A stretch of DNA of 64,000 nt from Rhodobacteraceae bacterium EhC02 (GCA_001650895.1 LXYH01000016.1:186001-250000); one strand, 5' to 3'. Shown: positions 34,653-44,180, counted from the stretch's first letter. A program made the numbers and translations. Notes: a model not told the origin generated them from the letters alone.

Positions 34653-36131
34653 TCAGGGATGGGATGCAGCGGCGCAGGCCGCATGGCAGAAGCTGCGCAC
34701 GACTGTGGCGGCGGCCTCGGCCATCACGCGGGTATCGGTGTTCGCGGCATCAAGCCGCGCGGCGGCAGCGCGGACACGGGTCGCCAGCGCAGGTTCATCA
34801 AGCGTCAGCACGCGGTTGTCGGAAAACACGATGCGGCCCGCGATCATCACCTCGCGCAGGGCGGCCCCGTTTTCGGCAAAGACGATCTGTGAAAGCACAT
34901 CGCGCAGCGGCACGTAGTGGCAATAGTCACGGTCAAGAAACAGCATGTCCGCCGCCCAGCCCGGCGCGATACGGCCGACATCGGCAAGCCCCATGATGCG
35001 CGCGCTGCCTTCGGTCGCCATGCGAAACGCCTCGAGCGCGCCGATCCAGGTATCGGGCGGATCGCCCCCGGCACGGCTGAGGGTGGCGGCCAGCCGCAGC
35101 GCCTCGAACATGTTCTGCCCGTCCGAGGTGTTGGAGGCATCGGTCCCGATCCCCAGCGTGACCCCGGCATCGGCCAGCGCACGCACAGGCGCCGTGCCCG
35201 ACCCCAGGCGCAGGTTGCTGAGCGGGTTGTGCACGATCCCCGCGCCCTGCCCGGCCAGGCGCGCCGCCTCATCCGCCGACAACCAGACGCCATGCGCCCC
35301 GCTGAACCGTGCGGAGAGCACGCCCAGACTGTGCAGATGTGCCGTCAGCGTGGTGCCATAGCGGCGCATCGCCGCGACCTGCTGCATCCGGGTTTCCGCC
35401 AGATGGGTCTGCAGCCGCAAATCCAGAGCATCAGCCAGTTGCGCGCAGGCGGTCAGGAAATCATCCGAGCAATGCAGCGGAATGGCGGGGCCGATGCCCG
35501 GCCTGACCCGGTCCATCGGCACGGGCCAGGCGGCAAAGGCTGCCTTGCAGGTGGCAAGGCTGTCCTGCCAGGGCGGCAGGGTGATCGCGGCCAGCGCCGC
35601 GCGCATCTGCGGGGCAAAGGCCTCCAGCAGACCGGGCAGCGCCTGGTAGATCGTGCGGTCCGAGATCATCGGTGCCACGACCGCGCGCATGCCGGCCGCG
35701 TGATAGGCCTCGGCCACCGCATGGATGCCCGCGACCGATGGGCCCGGCAGTTCCACGCTCAGGTCGAAACAGGCGGTGCAGCCCTTGCGGATCATCTCGG
35801 CGGCGGAAAGTTCCGCCGACAGCCGCAGGTCATCCACGGTCCGCCCACCGTTCAGGGCAGACGCACCCGCCAGAAAGGTTTCAAGCGTCGCATCATCCGC
35901 CACCCCACCCCGCCCCAGCGCGCCATGCGAATGGGTATGTCCGTTGACAAGGCCGGGAATGATGATGCGCCCGGTCGCGTCGATGACCTGCGCATCGGGC
36001 GGCCCATCGCCATCTTCGATCAGGGCCGCGATGCGCCCTGCCTCGATCAGCAGCGACACGGGCGCGAACCGCGCATTCTCGACCAGGACAAGGCCACCGC
36101 GGATCAGGGTCTGACGGGCATTCATGGTCAT
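34653..36131 (-). CDS. amidohydrolase (cytosine deaminase / chlorohydrolase-like)
   Basis: The 492-residue metal-dependent hydrolase has the HxH motif in IIIPGLVNGHTHSHG, a third His in LQTHLAETRMQ, a fourth in GAHGVWLSADEAA and the metal Asp in LGIGTDASNTSDGQ. These are the subtype III ligands shared by cytosine deaminase, TrzN/AtzA and 8-oxoguanine deaminase. It hydrolyses C-N or C-Cl bonds on a heterocycle. Start 36131, or the second ATG two codons later. Confidence 0.88.
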   Translation of the reverse strand: MTMNARQTLIRGGLVLVENARFAPVSLLIEAGRIAALIEDGDGPPDAQVIDATGRIIIPGLVNGHTHSHGALGRGGVADDATLETFLAGASALNGGRTVDDLRLSAELSAAEMIRKGCTACFDLSVELPGPSVAGIHAVAEAYHAAGMRAVVAPMISDRTIYQALPGLLEAFAPQMRAALAAITLPPWQDSLATCKAAFAAWPVPMDRVRPGIGPAIPLHCSDDFLTACAQLADALDLRLQTHLAETRMQQVAAMRRYGTTLTAHLHSLGVLSARFSGAHGVWLSADEAARLAGQGAGIVHNPLSNLRLGSGTAPVRALADAGVTLGIGTDASNTSDGQNMFEALRLAATLSRAGGDPPDTWIGALEAFRMATEGSARIMGLADVGRIAPGWAADMLFLDRDYCHYVPLRDVLSQIVFAENGAALREVMIAGRIVFSDNRVLTLDEPALATRVRAAAARLDAANTDTRVMAEAAATVVRSFCHAACAAASHP

Positions 36132-36213
36132 ATCCGGGGTTGGTCATGGAGGGCAGACAGACGTATACGCCGAACGGATCAAGCCGTCCGGCGCATGGCG
36201 ATCACGGTCCGGA

Positions 36214-37242
36214 TCAGTTCATGATCTCGACGGCAAAGACGCGTTCTTCCACCGGCGGCAGGAACGAGCGGTCGAAGATCTCCGATGCCTCGGGCAGACG
36301 CTCCAGCCCGTAGCCCTTGGCCACGATCTCGATCGACCGGGTCAGACGCTCGTCCACCAGATCGCCCATGCCGATGGTTTCGACCTCGGGCGCGTTCATC
36401 AGGTTGGTCAGGGCAAAGTTCAGGCGCGCGCGCTCGTTATCCTTGTCCACAAGGTTGTCGAAAGCCATGATCGCTTCCATCGCGGCATCCTGGTCCTTGG
36501 CGATTTCCAGCGTGGCGCGGTTCACGGCGCGCACCATTCCGGCCACCACCTCGGGTTTGTCGGCCAGCAGCGCGCGGGACACCATCATGCCGTTGGAATA
36601 GAGGTCCATGCCGTAATCCTCGAACTGGAACCAGTTGTAATCATTGGCCGGGTCCTGACGGTTTGCGATCAGGTTGAACCAGCTTGTGATCGTGAAGACG
36701 AACGCCCCGTCGATATCGCCGCGGATCATCATCGGCTCCTGCAGGTTGGGGGCCATGTTCTCCTGCTTCACGCTGGCCAGGTCGATGCCGTTCAACTCGG
36801 CGAAGACCGGGAAGAGGCGCGTGGTCGGCGTGCCCTGCGCGCCACCCAGCGTGCGGCCCACGAAATCGGCGGGGGTCTCGATCCCCGAAGACTTGGGGGG
36901 CACGATCGCGAAGGGCGGACGGTTCCACAGCTGGTAGACCATGACGGGCGCTTCACCGGGGCGCTGCGCCGCGTTCTGGATGATGGCGTTGATATCGCCG
37001 AAACCGGCATCATAGGCACCGCCCATGATGCGGGTCACGGTCGCGGCCGATCCCTCGCCCTGGTCGATGGTCACGTTGATGCCTTCCTCGGCAAAGTAGC
37101 CCTTGCTCAGCGCCAGGAGGAACGGCGCGTCCGAGCCTTGGGTCTTCCAGCCAAGGGTGAAGCGGATATCGGTCATTTCGGCCCAGGCCGGGGACAGCCC
37201 GGCCGCAAAGGCAATTACGGCACCAAAGACAGCGTTCTTCAT
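36214..37242 (-). CDS. ABC transporter binding protein, NMT1/THI5-like
   Basis: The 342-residue exported protein (signal cut near PAWAE) resembles nitrate/sulfonate/pyrimidine-precursor binding proteins: IRFTLGWKTQGSDAPFLLAL, SKGYFAEEGINVTIDQGEGS, RTLGGAQGTPTTRLFPVF. The GYFAEEGI motif is the family hallmark. It is encoded with the permease and ATPase upstream. The ligand may be a pyrimidine- or purine-like compound because of the downstream amidohydrolase. Confidence 0.9.
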   Translation of the reverse strand: MKNAVFGAVIAFAAGLSPAWAEMTDIRFTLGWKTQGSDAPFLLALSKGYFAEEGINVTIDQGEGSAATVTRIMGGAYDAGFGDINAIIQNAAQRPGEAPVMVYQLWNRPPFAIVPPKSSGIETPADFVGRTLGGAQGTPTTRLFPVFAELNGIDLASVKQENMAPNLQEPMMIRGDIDGAFVFTITSWFNLIANRQDPANDYNWFQFEDYGMDLYSNGMMVSRALLADKPEVVAGMVRAVNRATLEIAKDQDAAMEAIMAFDNLVDKDNERARLNFALTNLMNAPEVETIGMGDLVDERLTRSIEIVAKGYGLERLPEASEIFDRSFLPPVEERVFAVEIMN

Positions 37243-37307
37243 CGTGATTTTCCTTGTTTCGCGGGTTTCTAATCAGGGGTCGGGGACAAATTGCAGGAAA
37301 GGGCGTG

Positions 37308-38081
37308 TCAGGTGATCGCGATGTCATTGCCGCGCGTGGCCCAGCCGGTCACACGGGATTCCAAGAAGGAAAAGAAGGCGTAAAGCGCCACACCCATCAG
37401 CGCGAGGACGATTAGCCCCGCAAAGACAAGCGACACCTGGAAGTTCGACGAGGCGGTCATCATCACGTTGCCGATGCCCTTGTTGGACGCGACCGTCTCG
37501 GACAGCACCGCGCCCACGAAGGACAGGGTGATGGCCACCTTCAGCGAGGCGAAGAAATAGGGCATGGTGCGCGGCAGACCGACGTTCCACAGGATCTCCT
37601 TCTTCGAAGCACCCAAGGTTTTCAGAACGTCCTCGAGATCGGGCTCGGTGGTGGCCAGACCGGTCGCGATGTTCACCACGATGGGAAAGACACAGATCAC
37701 CATGGCGGTCAGGATGGCGGGCGTGGTGCCCGACCCGAACCACAGCACGAAGATCGGCACCACGGCGACCTTGGGGATCGAGGAAAAGCCCACCAGCAGC
37801 GGATAGGCCACGCCGTAGGCCACGCGCGAGGTCCCGATCAGCACGCCGAGGGACACACCGATGATCACGCCCAGACTGAAGCCGGTCAGCGTGGCATAGA
37901 GCGTCTGCAGGATATGCGGCCAGAGCACCGGGAACCGGGTCCACAGCGTCACCACGATTTCGGAGGGGCGCGGCAGGATCAGGTCGGACACGTTCAAAAC
38001 GATGCACAGGACCTCCCACAGCAGGAAAAAGCCCAGGATGAACGAGGACGACATGAGCCTGATCCGGGTGGTATCGGTCAT
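37308..38081 (-). CDS. ABC transporter permease (SsuC/TauC-like)
   Basis: The 257-residue protein has about six helices: ILGFFLLWEVLCIVLNVSDL as first helix, FSLGVIIGVSLGVLIGTSRV, and the coupling loop LEDVLKTLGASKKEILWNV, which is the EAA motif of this family. ATG 38081 is preceded by AAGGAG. Partners are the neighbouring ATPase and binding protein. Confidence 0.92.
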   Translation of the reverse strand: MTDTTRIRLMSSSFILGFFLLWEVLCIVLNVSDLILPRPSEIVVTLWTRFPVLWPHILQTLYATLTGFSLGVIIGVSLGVLIGTSRVAYGVAYPLLVGFSSIPKVAVVPIFVLWFGSGTTPAILTAMVICVFPIVVNIATGLATTEPDLEDVLKTLGASKKEILWNVGLPRTMPYFFASLKVAITLSFVGAVLSETVASNKGIGNVMMTASSNFQVSLVFAGLIVLALMGVALYAFFSFLESRVTGWATRGNDIAIT

Positions 38082-38109
38082 CGCAGCATCTCCTTTTGCG
38101 GAACGGGCA

Positions 38110-38979
38110 TCATTTGCGCACCTGGGCGATCAGCTCGCGCAGGCCTTGGGTCATTTCGACAAAGGCGGGGTCATAGATGACGCCGATGTCGCGCGGCTGC
38201 GGCAGGTCCACCGCCCGGTCCGAGATCACGCGCCCCGGCCGCGCGCTCATCACGCAGATGCGGCGGGCCAGGAAACCGGCCTCGCGCAGGTCATGCGTCA
38301 CCAAGAGCACCGTCGGCTTGCGATCGAGGTAGAGATCCTGAAGGATCTGCCACAGCTCCTCGCGGGTGAACTGGTCCAGCGCGCCGAAAGGCTCGTCCAG
38401 CAGCAAAAGGTCCGGGTCATGGATCAGGGCGCGGCACAGGTTCGCGCGCTGCAACATGCCCCCCGACAGCTGCCATGGGAAATGGCCCGCAAAATCCTTC
38501 AGCCCCACCTGCGCCAGAAGCGCATGGACACGGTCGCGATAGGCGCCCTTGCGGTCCTGCCGGAAGGTCCGCTTGAACGGCTCGACGATCTTGAGCGGCA
38601 GCATCACGTTCTTTTCGATTGTCAGCCATGGCAGCATCGTCGGGTTCTGGAACGCCATGCCGATGCGCAGTTCCTTGGCCGCCACCTCGCGCCCGCCCAG
38701 CAGCACCAGCCCCGAGGATGGCTGGATCAGGTTGCTGACAAGGCGCAGGATCGTGGACTTGCCACAGCCGGAGGGTCCGACCAGGGCCAGGAAATCCCCC
38801 CGCTCCATGCGCAGGGTCGTGGGCGACAGGGCCGTGACGCTTTGCGGCCCCTTGCCGAAGACGACCGAGGCCTCCTGCAGCTCGATCGCCGGGCGCGGAT
38901 GCACCGGGTTGATCCGTGAGGCCGGGGGCGTCGCGGGCACCGGCATCGCTTGGGCGGGGATGTCTGATGTCATGTTCAT
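38110..38979 (-). CDS. ABC transporter ATP-binding protein (SsuB/TauB-like)
   Basis: The 289-residue ATPase has Walker A GPSGCGKST, signature LSGGMLQRANLCRAL (GGM in place of GGQ), and Walker B LLLLDEPFGALD. The first ~35 residues are a low-complexity Pro/Ala extension. It is the first gene of the operon ATPase-permease-binding protein-amidohydrolase-NTF2-deacetylase, all read leftward. Confidence 0.92.
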   Translation of the reverse strand: MNMTSDIPAQAMPVPATPPASRINPVHPRPAIELQEASVVFGKGPQSVTALSPTTLRMERGDFLALVGPSGCGKSTILRLVSNLIQPSSGLVLLGGREVAAKELRIGMAFQNPTMLPWLTIEKNVMLPLKIVEPFKRTFRQDRKGAYRDRVHALLAQVGLKDFAGHFPWQLSGGMLQRANLCRALIHDPDLLLLDEPFGALDQFTREELWQILQDLYLDRKPTVLLVTHDLREAGFLARRICVMSARPGRVISDRAVDLPQPRDIGVIYDPAFVEMTQGLRELIAQVRK

Positions 38980-39193
38980 GCAGCCACCTGACAGGCCGCA
39001 CCGAAAGCTGGGAAGACGCCTAAGTAAGTATTTTATGAATTAACATCGAAACCGATTAACTTTTGAGCAGCCCGGCCCTCGCTCGCGCGCAATAACGGCA
39101 TCTTTCGGAAATCGCCTGGCATGGCCCGGCAGGGGCAAGCCGGGCATGCCCCCCCGTGCAACAGCACGGGAACCCAAGGCAGCAGCCTGTTTG

Positions 39194-39856
39194 TCAGGGC
39201 TGGGGCGAATCGGCGCCCGACAGTGCGTTCATGACCAGATCGACGGTATGGGCCCGCCTTGCACTGCGCCAATCCCGGCTCAGCAGGTCGATCCCGAAGA
39301 TCGCCGACAGCGTATGGCCGTTGTTCAGGTGATGCGCGCTCAACGCCACGATGGTCACGTAGATCTGCAAGGGATCATAGCGATGCCCGAACACACCCTG
39401 CGCCTGCCCGCGCGCCATGATCGCGCCGATCGCGTCGAGCAGGGGCTGAGAACTTGTGCGGATCGCGGCGATATCCGCGATGAACCGCCCCTCCAGCAGG
39501 TTCTCGTTGCGGGTCAGTTTCACGAACAGCGGGTTGCCGTCAAAGAAATCATAGGTGAATTCCACCAGCCTGCGCATGGCTTGCACCGGTTCCTGGCGGT
39601 CAAGATCCAGCTCGCGTTCCTGCGCGCGGATATCGGCGAAGATATGCTCCAGCGCCGCGATATAGAGTTTTTCCTTGCTGCCGAAGTAATGGTAGAGCAG
39701 CCGCGGATTGCAGCCGACCGCGCGGGTGATCCGGTCCACCCTTGCCCCGTGAAACCCGTGATCGGCGAATTCGTGCAGCGCCGCCTCAAGCAGTTGCGCG
39801 CGCGTCCGTTCCGGATCGCGCTGGCGCGGCGTCCTCTTTTTCGCTGGCCCCGTCAT
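39194..39856 (-). CDS. TetR family regulator (RutR/PydR-like)
   Basis: The 220-residue regulator has the helix-turn-helix AALHEFADHGFHGARVDRIT followed by NPRLLYHYFGSKEKLYIAAL, similar to RutR-type pyrimidine regulators. It lies between the ABC/amidohydrolase operon (read leftward) and the divergent gamma-glutamyltransferase gene. I use ATG 39856; an upstream ATG at 39895 is equally open and neither has a clear ribosome site. RutR-like similarity fits the amidohydrolase context, but this is inference. Confidence 0.85.
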   Translation of the reverse strand: MTGPAKKRTPRQRDPERTRAQLLEAALHEFADHGFHGARVDRITRAVGCNPRLLYHYFGSKEKLYIAALEHIFADIRAQERELDLDRQEPVQAMRRLVEFTYDFFDGNPLFVKLTRNENLLEGRFIADIAAIRTSSQPLLDAIGAIMARGQAQGVFGHRYDPLQIYVTIVALSAHHLNNGHTLSAIFGIDLLSRDWRSARRAHTVDLVMNALSGADSPQP

Positions 39857-39999
39857 GTCGCTGGCCCCGTCATTGCCCGATTGCCCTGCCCTCATGTCCG
39901 GCCGTTGCTTATACGCCCCGCGCCTGCCTGGCCAGCCGACTTGACGGCCGGGACTGCCTAAAAATGCATCAAGTCCCACCTGCGGCCCCGATGCAGAGG

Positions 40000-40017
40000 T
40001 AAGTGAATATTTACTTG
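40000..40017. promoter_or_regulatory. imperfect palindrome, possible TetR operator
   Basis: TAAGTGAATATTTACTTG sits in the divergent space between the TetR gene and the gamma-glutamyltransferase gene. The outer AAGT/ACTT arms and the inner AATATT core are symmetric. A partly similar sequence, AAGTAAGTATTTTATG (39022-39037), lies before the ABC operon (first gene starting at 38979). Shared control by this TetR is a hypothesis. Confidence 0.4.
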
Positions 40018-40121
40018 TAGTCGCCCCCTGCCTAGCAGGTTTCAAGCCCTCATGCGGAATAATTTCCCCGGCCGGGCCCCGCACAGACGGTGAACCCGCA
40101 CCCTCAGGAGGTCCCTTGCCC

Positions 40122-40160
40122 ATGTTTCGCGTCCCCCGCAGCCCCAGGCGCGCGCCGTGA
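40122..40160 (+). other. short leader frame upstream of gamma-glutamyltransferase
   Basis: ATG 40122 is 9 bp after AGGAGG and opens a 12-codon frame (MFRVPRSPRRAP) whose TGA overlaps the GTG at 40157. Either it is a coupled leader peptide, or a one-base indel has split the true N-terminus from the enzyme: deleting one base near 40150 would join them. Confidence 0.4.
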
Positions 40161-41686
40161 CCGGCGCGCTGACGACACCGCATCCGCTGGCGACGGCGGC
40201 AGGCATGGCGGTGCTGCGCGCGGGCGGCACCGCCCCCGAGGCGCTGATCGCGGCAGGGGCCGCACTTTGCGTGGTGATGCCGCATTTCTGCGGGCTGGGG
40301 GGCGATGCTGTGTGGATGCTGGCGGATCGCAACGGGCAGCAGCGCTGCGACCTGGCGATCGGTCAGGGCATCGACCGGCCCATGCCCCCTGCCCCCATTC
40401 CCGCGCGCGGCCCCGGATCGGTCCTGACCACCGCGGCCTTGGTCAGCGGCTGGCAGCGGGCCTTCGACACGGCGCGCAGCGATCTGGGCGGACAGGCACG
40501 CTGGGAGGACCTGCTGGCCCCCGCCATCGCCCTGGCCGAGGAGGGTTTCGCCATCTCGCCCTCGCAGGCGTTCTGGGGCGCGTTCCGCAAGGACGAGTGC
40601 CGGGACTGGCCGGGTTTCGCGGCCCTTTACACAAGGGACGGTGCCCCCCTTGTGGCGGGACAGACGCTGCGCCAGCCGCAATTGGCCCGCTCCTTGCGCC
40701 GGATCGCGGAACAGGGCGCGGGGGCGTTCTACACCGGTGATCTGTCGCGCGATATTCTGGCCGGGCTGCGCGATGCGGGTGTCGTGATCGGCGCGGCCGA
40801 TCTGGCCGCCACCCGGACCCGCAGCCTGCGCCCGCTGGCGATGCCCTACCGCGACCTGACGCTGTTGGCCCCGCCACCCCCCACGCAGGGCGTCACCACG
40901 CTTCAGATCATGGGCATCCTGTCGCGGCTGGACCTGCGCGGGCTGCAGCCCGGCGGCGCGGATCACATCCATCTCTGCGTCGAGGCGGTGAAACGCGCCT
41001 TCATCCGGCGTGATGCAATCACGGACCCGGATTTTGTGCCCGCAACCACGGATGACTGGCTGACGGACAAGGCATTGACCGCGCAGGCGCGCGACATTTC
41101 CCGCCGGACCGCCCTGCCCTGGCCGCACCGATGGCAGCATGGCGATACGGTCTTTCTGGGTGCGATCGACGCGCAGGGCAATGCCGCCAGCGTGCTGCAA
41201 AGCACCTATTTCGACTGGGGCAGCGGCCTGGTGGCCGGGGATACCGGGATCATCTGGCAGAACCGGGGGGCGGCGTTCCGCACCGACCCCGCGCATCCCA
41301 ATGCCTTCGCGCCGGGTAAACTGCCCTTCTACACGCTGAACCCCGGTATCGCCCTGAAGGACGGACGCCCGCAGATCGTCTATGGCACCCAGGGCGCCGA
41401 CGGGCAGCCGCAGACGCTGGCGATGCTGCTGACCCGCCTGATCGATTTCGGCCAATCCCCGCAAGAGGCGCTGGCCGGCCCCCGTTTCCTGCTGGGACGC
41501 ACCTTTTCCGACAGCCGCGACAGCCTGAAGATCGAGGAAAACGCCGGCGCGGACATCCTGCGCGATCTGGCCGCCCGCGGCCATGAGATCAGCCCGATCC
41601 CCGCGCAAAGCCCGCTTGCGGGCCAGGCCGGTGTGGTGATGGCCACGGCGGCGGGCGCAATCGCCCTGCACGATCCACGCAGCTGA
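40157..41686 (+). CDS. gamma-glutamyltransferase family protein
   Basis: The 509-residue Ntn hydrolase has HPLATAAGMAVLRAGGTAPE in the large-subunit region and GLGGDAVWM as a family motif. The autoprocessing Thr should lie in WQHGDTVFLGAIDAQGNAAS, where cleavage would free the nucleophile. The GTG at 40157 is the in-frame start; see the leader entry. No signal peptide is seen, so it may act in the cytoplasm, unlike E. coli GGT. It may hydrolyse a gamma-glutamylated intermediate. Confidence 0.88.
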   Translation: MTGALTTPHPLATAAGMAVLRAGGTAPEALIAAGAALCVVMPHFCGLGGDAVWMLADRNGQQRCDLAIGQGIDRPMPPAPIPARGPGSVLTTAALVSGWQRAFDTARSDLGGQARWEDLLAPAIALAEEGFAISPSQAFWGAFRKDECRDWPGFAALYTRDGAPLVAGQTLRQPQLARSLRRIAEQGAGAFYTGDLSRDILAGLRDAGVVIGAADLAATRTRSLRPLAMPYRDLTLLAPPPPTQGVTTLQIMGILSRLDLRGLQPGGADHIHLCVEAVKRAFIRRDAITDPDFVPATTDDWLTDKALTAQARDISRRTALPWPHRWQHGDTVFLGAIDAQGNAASVLQSTYFDWGSGLVAGDTGIIWQNRGAAFRTDPAHPNAFAPGKLPFYTLNPGIALKDGRPQIVYGTQGADGQPQTLAMLLTRLIDFGQSPQEALAGPRFLLGRTFSDSRDSLKIEENAGADILRDLAARGHEISPIPAQSPLAGQAGVVMATAAGAIALHDPRS

Positions 41687-41798
41687 CCCGGCAGAACCGG
41701 CGGCAATGCCGCCCCCGGCATGGACCATGCCGCAGCGATCCGCTAGCACTGGATGCGCGGGCGCGCAAAGCGCCGCACGCGGCAAGCGAGGGATCACG

Positions 41799-42581
41799 AT
41801 GCAGCACATCTCGCCGATCTGGCTGGGCGCGCTTGGCAGCCTGCTGGCCGGGCTGATGACCGCCGCAGGTGCGGTGCCGGTCCTGTTCGGGCGTCTGCCG
41901 TCACGCGCCACGCGCGACCTGTTGCTGGGCTTTTCGGCGGGCGTGATGCTGTCGGCCTCATTCTTTTCGCTGATCATTCCCGCGCTCGAGGCCGCCGCCA
42001 CCCCGGAGCGCGCCGCAATGGTGCCTGCGGCCATCGTCTGCGTCGCGATCCTGCTGGGCATGGGGGCCGTGGCGCTGTTGAACGAAACCCTGCCGCATGA
42101 GCATTTTCGCAGCGGACGCGAAGGCCCCGAGGCGGCCTCGTTGCGCAGGGTCTGGCTGTTCATCTTCGCGATCACGATCCACAACTTTCCCGAAGGCATG
42201 GCCGTGGGCGTGGGCTTCGGCGCACATGGTCTGCAGGGCGGGCTGCCCTTGGCCATCGGGATCGGCTTGCAGAACGCGCCCGAGGGCCTTGCCGTCGCGG
42301 TGGCCCTGCTGGGGGAAGGCTACACGCCCTTGCGCGCCTGGGGCATTGCCGCCTTGACCGGGCTGGTCGAACCTGTTGGCGGGGCCATCGGTGCAGGCAT
42401 CGTCAGCCTGGCGCAACCCCTGCTGCCCTGGGGGCTGGCCTTCGCGGCGGGGGCCATGCTCTATGTCATCAGCCACGAGATCATCCCCGAGACCCATCGC
42501 AGCGGCCATCAGAACAAGGCCACGCTGGGTCTGGCCATCGGGCTTGTGCTGATGCTGTTCCTCGATGTCTGGCTGGCCTGA
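41799..42581 (+). CDS. ZIP family metal transporter
   Basis: The 260-residue protein has eight helices with the metal-binding motifs IHNFPEGMAVGVGFG and LQNAPEGLAVAVALLG (helices 4 and 5), and a His-containing loop NETLPHEHFRSGREG. These match ZupT-type zinc/iron transporters. ATG 41799 begins the first helix. Confidence 0.88.
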   Translation: MQHISPIWLGALGSLLAGLMTAAGAVPVLFGRLPSRATRDLLLGFSAGVMLSASFFSLIIPALEAAATPERAAMVPAAIVCVAILLGMGAVALLNETLPHEHFRSGREGPEAASLRRVWLFIFAITIHNFPEGMAVGVGFGAHGLQGGLPLAIGIGLQNAPEGLAVAVALLGEGYTPLRAWGIAALTGLVEPVGGAIGAGIVSLAQPLLPWGLAFAAGAMLYVISHEIIPETHRSGHQNKATLGLAIGLVLMLFLDVWLA

Positions 42582-42602
42582 CCGCCGCAGCCGCCCGCAC
42601 CC

Positions 42603-44063
42603 TTACGGCAAAAGCTGCGACAAGGCCCAGACCAGCACACCCTGCCCCAGCAGCAGCGCCAGGTATTGCGCGGTGCGGCGCCGGTCCTTGCGCGCGCCCA
42701 GCGCCCCGGCATAGTCGAAACGTTCATAGACGACATTGCGCATCGGCAGGCCCTGGCCCAGCAACCCGTCCGACACGGCGCTGACCATCGGACCGGGTCC
42801 GCAGATCATCGCAACGCAGGTGTCCAGTGTCAGCCCCTCCAGCAGGCGGGCCAGGCGGGGCGCATCCAGAAGCCCGGTCTCGGCCCCTCCGCTTGGGTCC
42901 GGCGCCTCGCTGATCAGCATGACGCGCAGATCCAGAACCGTCGCGGCTGCGGCAATCTCGTCCAGGCAGGCCGTGTTTTCGGGGCGGCCCACGGCATAGG
43001 CCAGGCGCACCGGGCGCGGATCGCGCCGCGCGACAAGGTCACGCAAGAGCCCCATGATCGGCGCGATCCCGGCCCCGCCCGCGATCAGGATGACGCTGTC
43101 GCAGGGGTGATCCGACAGGGTGAAGGTGCCGAAGGGCCCGTCGATCCCGATCGGCGTTCCGGGCGCCAGCGCCTCGACCGTCCGGGTGAAATCACCTGCC
43201 TCCTTGATGATCAGCCGCAGCGCGGGGCGTGTCGGGGTATCCGCAATGGAAAACGGGTGATCGCACAGCGGAAACCGCCGCGCACCTTCGGTCATCCAGA
43301 CGAATTGCCCCGCCCGATAGTCCAGCGGCGGGGTGCCCGGCGCCGGGGCGATGTCCAGCTCCCAGATGCGGTCGGCTTTCGGCGCGACCCCGCGCAGCAC
43401 GAAGGGCCGGTGATGCAGCCGCCACCAGCGCCAACCGTACAGCACGCCGATCACCCCGATCACCACGGCTGCGGCACCCCACCAGAATCCGTGCAATGGC
43501 CCCATCGCGCTCAGCCGTCCTGCCGTCAGCGCATGATGCAACCCGCCGCCCAGCGCTACCAGCGCCAGCCCAAGGTGCATCGCGCGCCACGTCTCGTAAT
43601 GCATCCGGTCGCGCAGGAGGCCCGCCAGCACCAGGACCAGCAGCGCAGACAACGCCACCACGCCACTGCGGTAGGCCGGCAGCCTGTGATATGCGATCAA
43701 CCGCTCGGCCCCGCGCGCGGGATCATCCATGACCGTCGGCAGCACATAGGCCAGCGGATGCAAGAGCAACGCCAGAAGCACCGCCATCGCCGCGATCTTG
43801 TGAAAGGCCATGATCCGGTCGATCCCCATGCGCCCCGACACCGACCGAAACCGCCCCGAGGTCAGCAATTGCACCACCATCGCCGCCAAGGCCGACAGCC
43901 CCAGCCCCGCGCCGAAGGCCTCCCACCTGTCCAGCGGAACGGCCTGCGACCACGTGGCAAGCACAAGCGGCAAGAGGCAAAGCAGCAGATAGAGCGCGCC
44001 CAGCGCAGGCGCGGACAGGCGCGGCAACGCGCCATGTCTTGGTCTTTCCGGCGCAGCGGGCAT
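42603..44063 (-). CDS. ferric-reductase-like transmembrane flavoprotein
   Basis: The 486-residue protein has about six membrane helices with His-containing MAFHKIAAMAVLLALLLHPL and MHLGLALVALGGGLHHALTA (heme ligands of a ferric-reductase-like domain), then an FAD domain (YRAGQFVWM, HPFSIAD) and an NAD domain (LIAGGAGIAPIMGLLRDL, MICGPGPMVSAV). The C-terminus adds another hydrophobic segment. It carries electrons from NAD(P)H across the membrane, like NOX/FRE proteins. GGAGG precedes ATG 44063. It is divergent from the pentaheme cytochrome, which could be an electron partner. Confidence 0.85.
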   Translation of the reverse strand: MPAAPERPRHGALPRLSAPALGALYLLLCLLPLVLATWSQAVPLDRWEAFGAGLGLSALAAMVVQLLTSGRFRSVSGRMGIDRIMAFHKIAAMAVLLALLLHPLAYVLPTVMDDPARGAERLIAYHRLPAYRSGVVALSALLVLVLAGLLRDRMHYETWRAMHLGLALVALGGGLHHALTAGRLSAMGPLHGFWWGAAAVVIGVIGVLYGWRWWRLHHRPFVLRGVAPKADRIWELDIAPAPGTPPLDYRAGQFVWMTEGARRFPLCDHPFSIADTPTRPALRLIIKEAGDFTRTVEALAPGTPIGIDGPFGTFTLSDHPCDSVILIAGGAGIAPIMGLLRDLVARRDPRPVRLAYAVGRPENTACLDEIAAAATVLDLRVMLISEAPDPSGGAETGLLDAPRLARLLEGLTLDTCVAMICGPGPMVSAVSDGLLGQGLPMRNVVYERFDYAGALGARKDRRRTAQYLALLLGQGVLVWALSQLLP

Positions 44064-44171
44064 GCGGTCACCTCCGTTCCTGACGTCCAGCGTGGCATGG
44101 ATGCGCCACACCGCGCCTTGATCAGGCTCAAGGCAGGACAGGCGCGGCGCTGGCAAACTGGTTCAAGCACT

Positions 44172-44180
44172 CCCCCCCCC
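44172..44180 (+). repeat. homopolymer C tract before the cytochrome gene
   Basis: Nine C's in a row lie 17 bp before the ATG at 44198, next to the ribosome site. Slippage here could change spacing or expression. Confidence 0.5.

Noticed and set aside
39194-42256. 1020-codon minus-strand frame
   Set aside because: Only its last 220 codons are the TetR gene; the rest is antisense to gamma-glutamyltransferase and ZIP genes.
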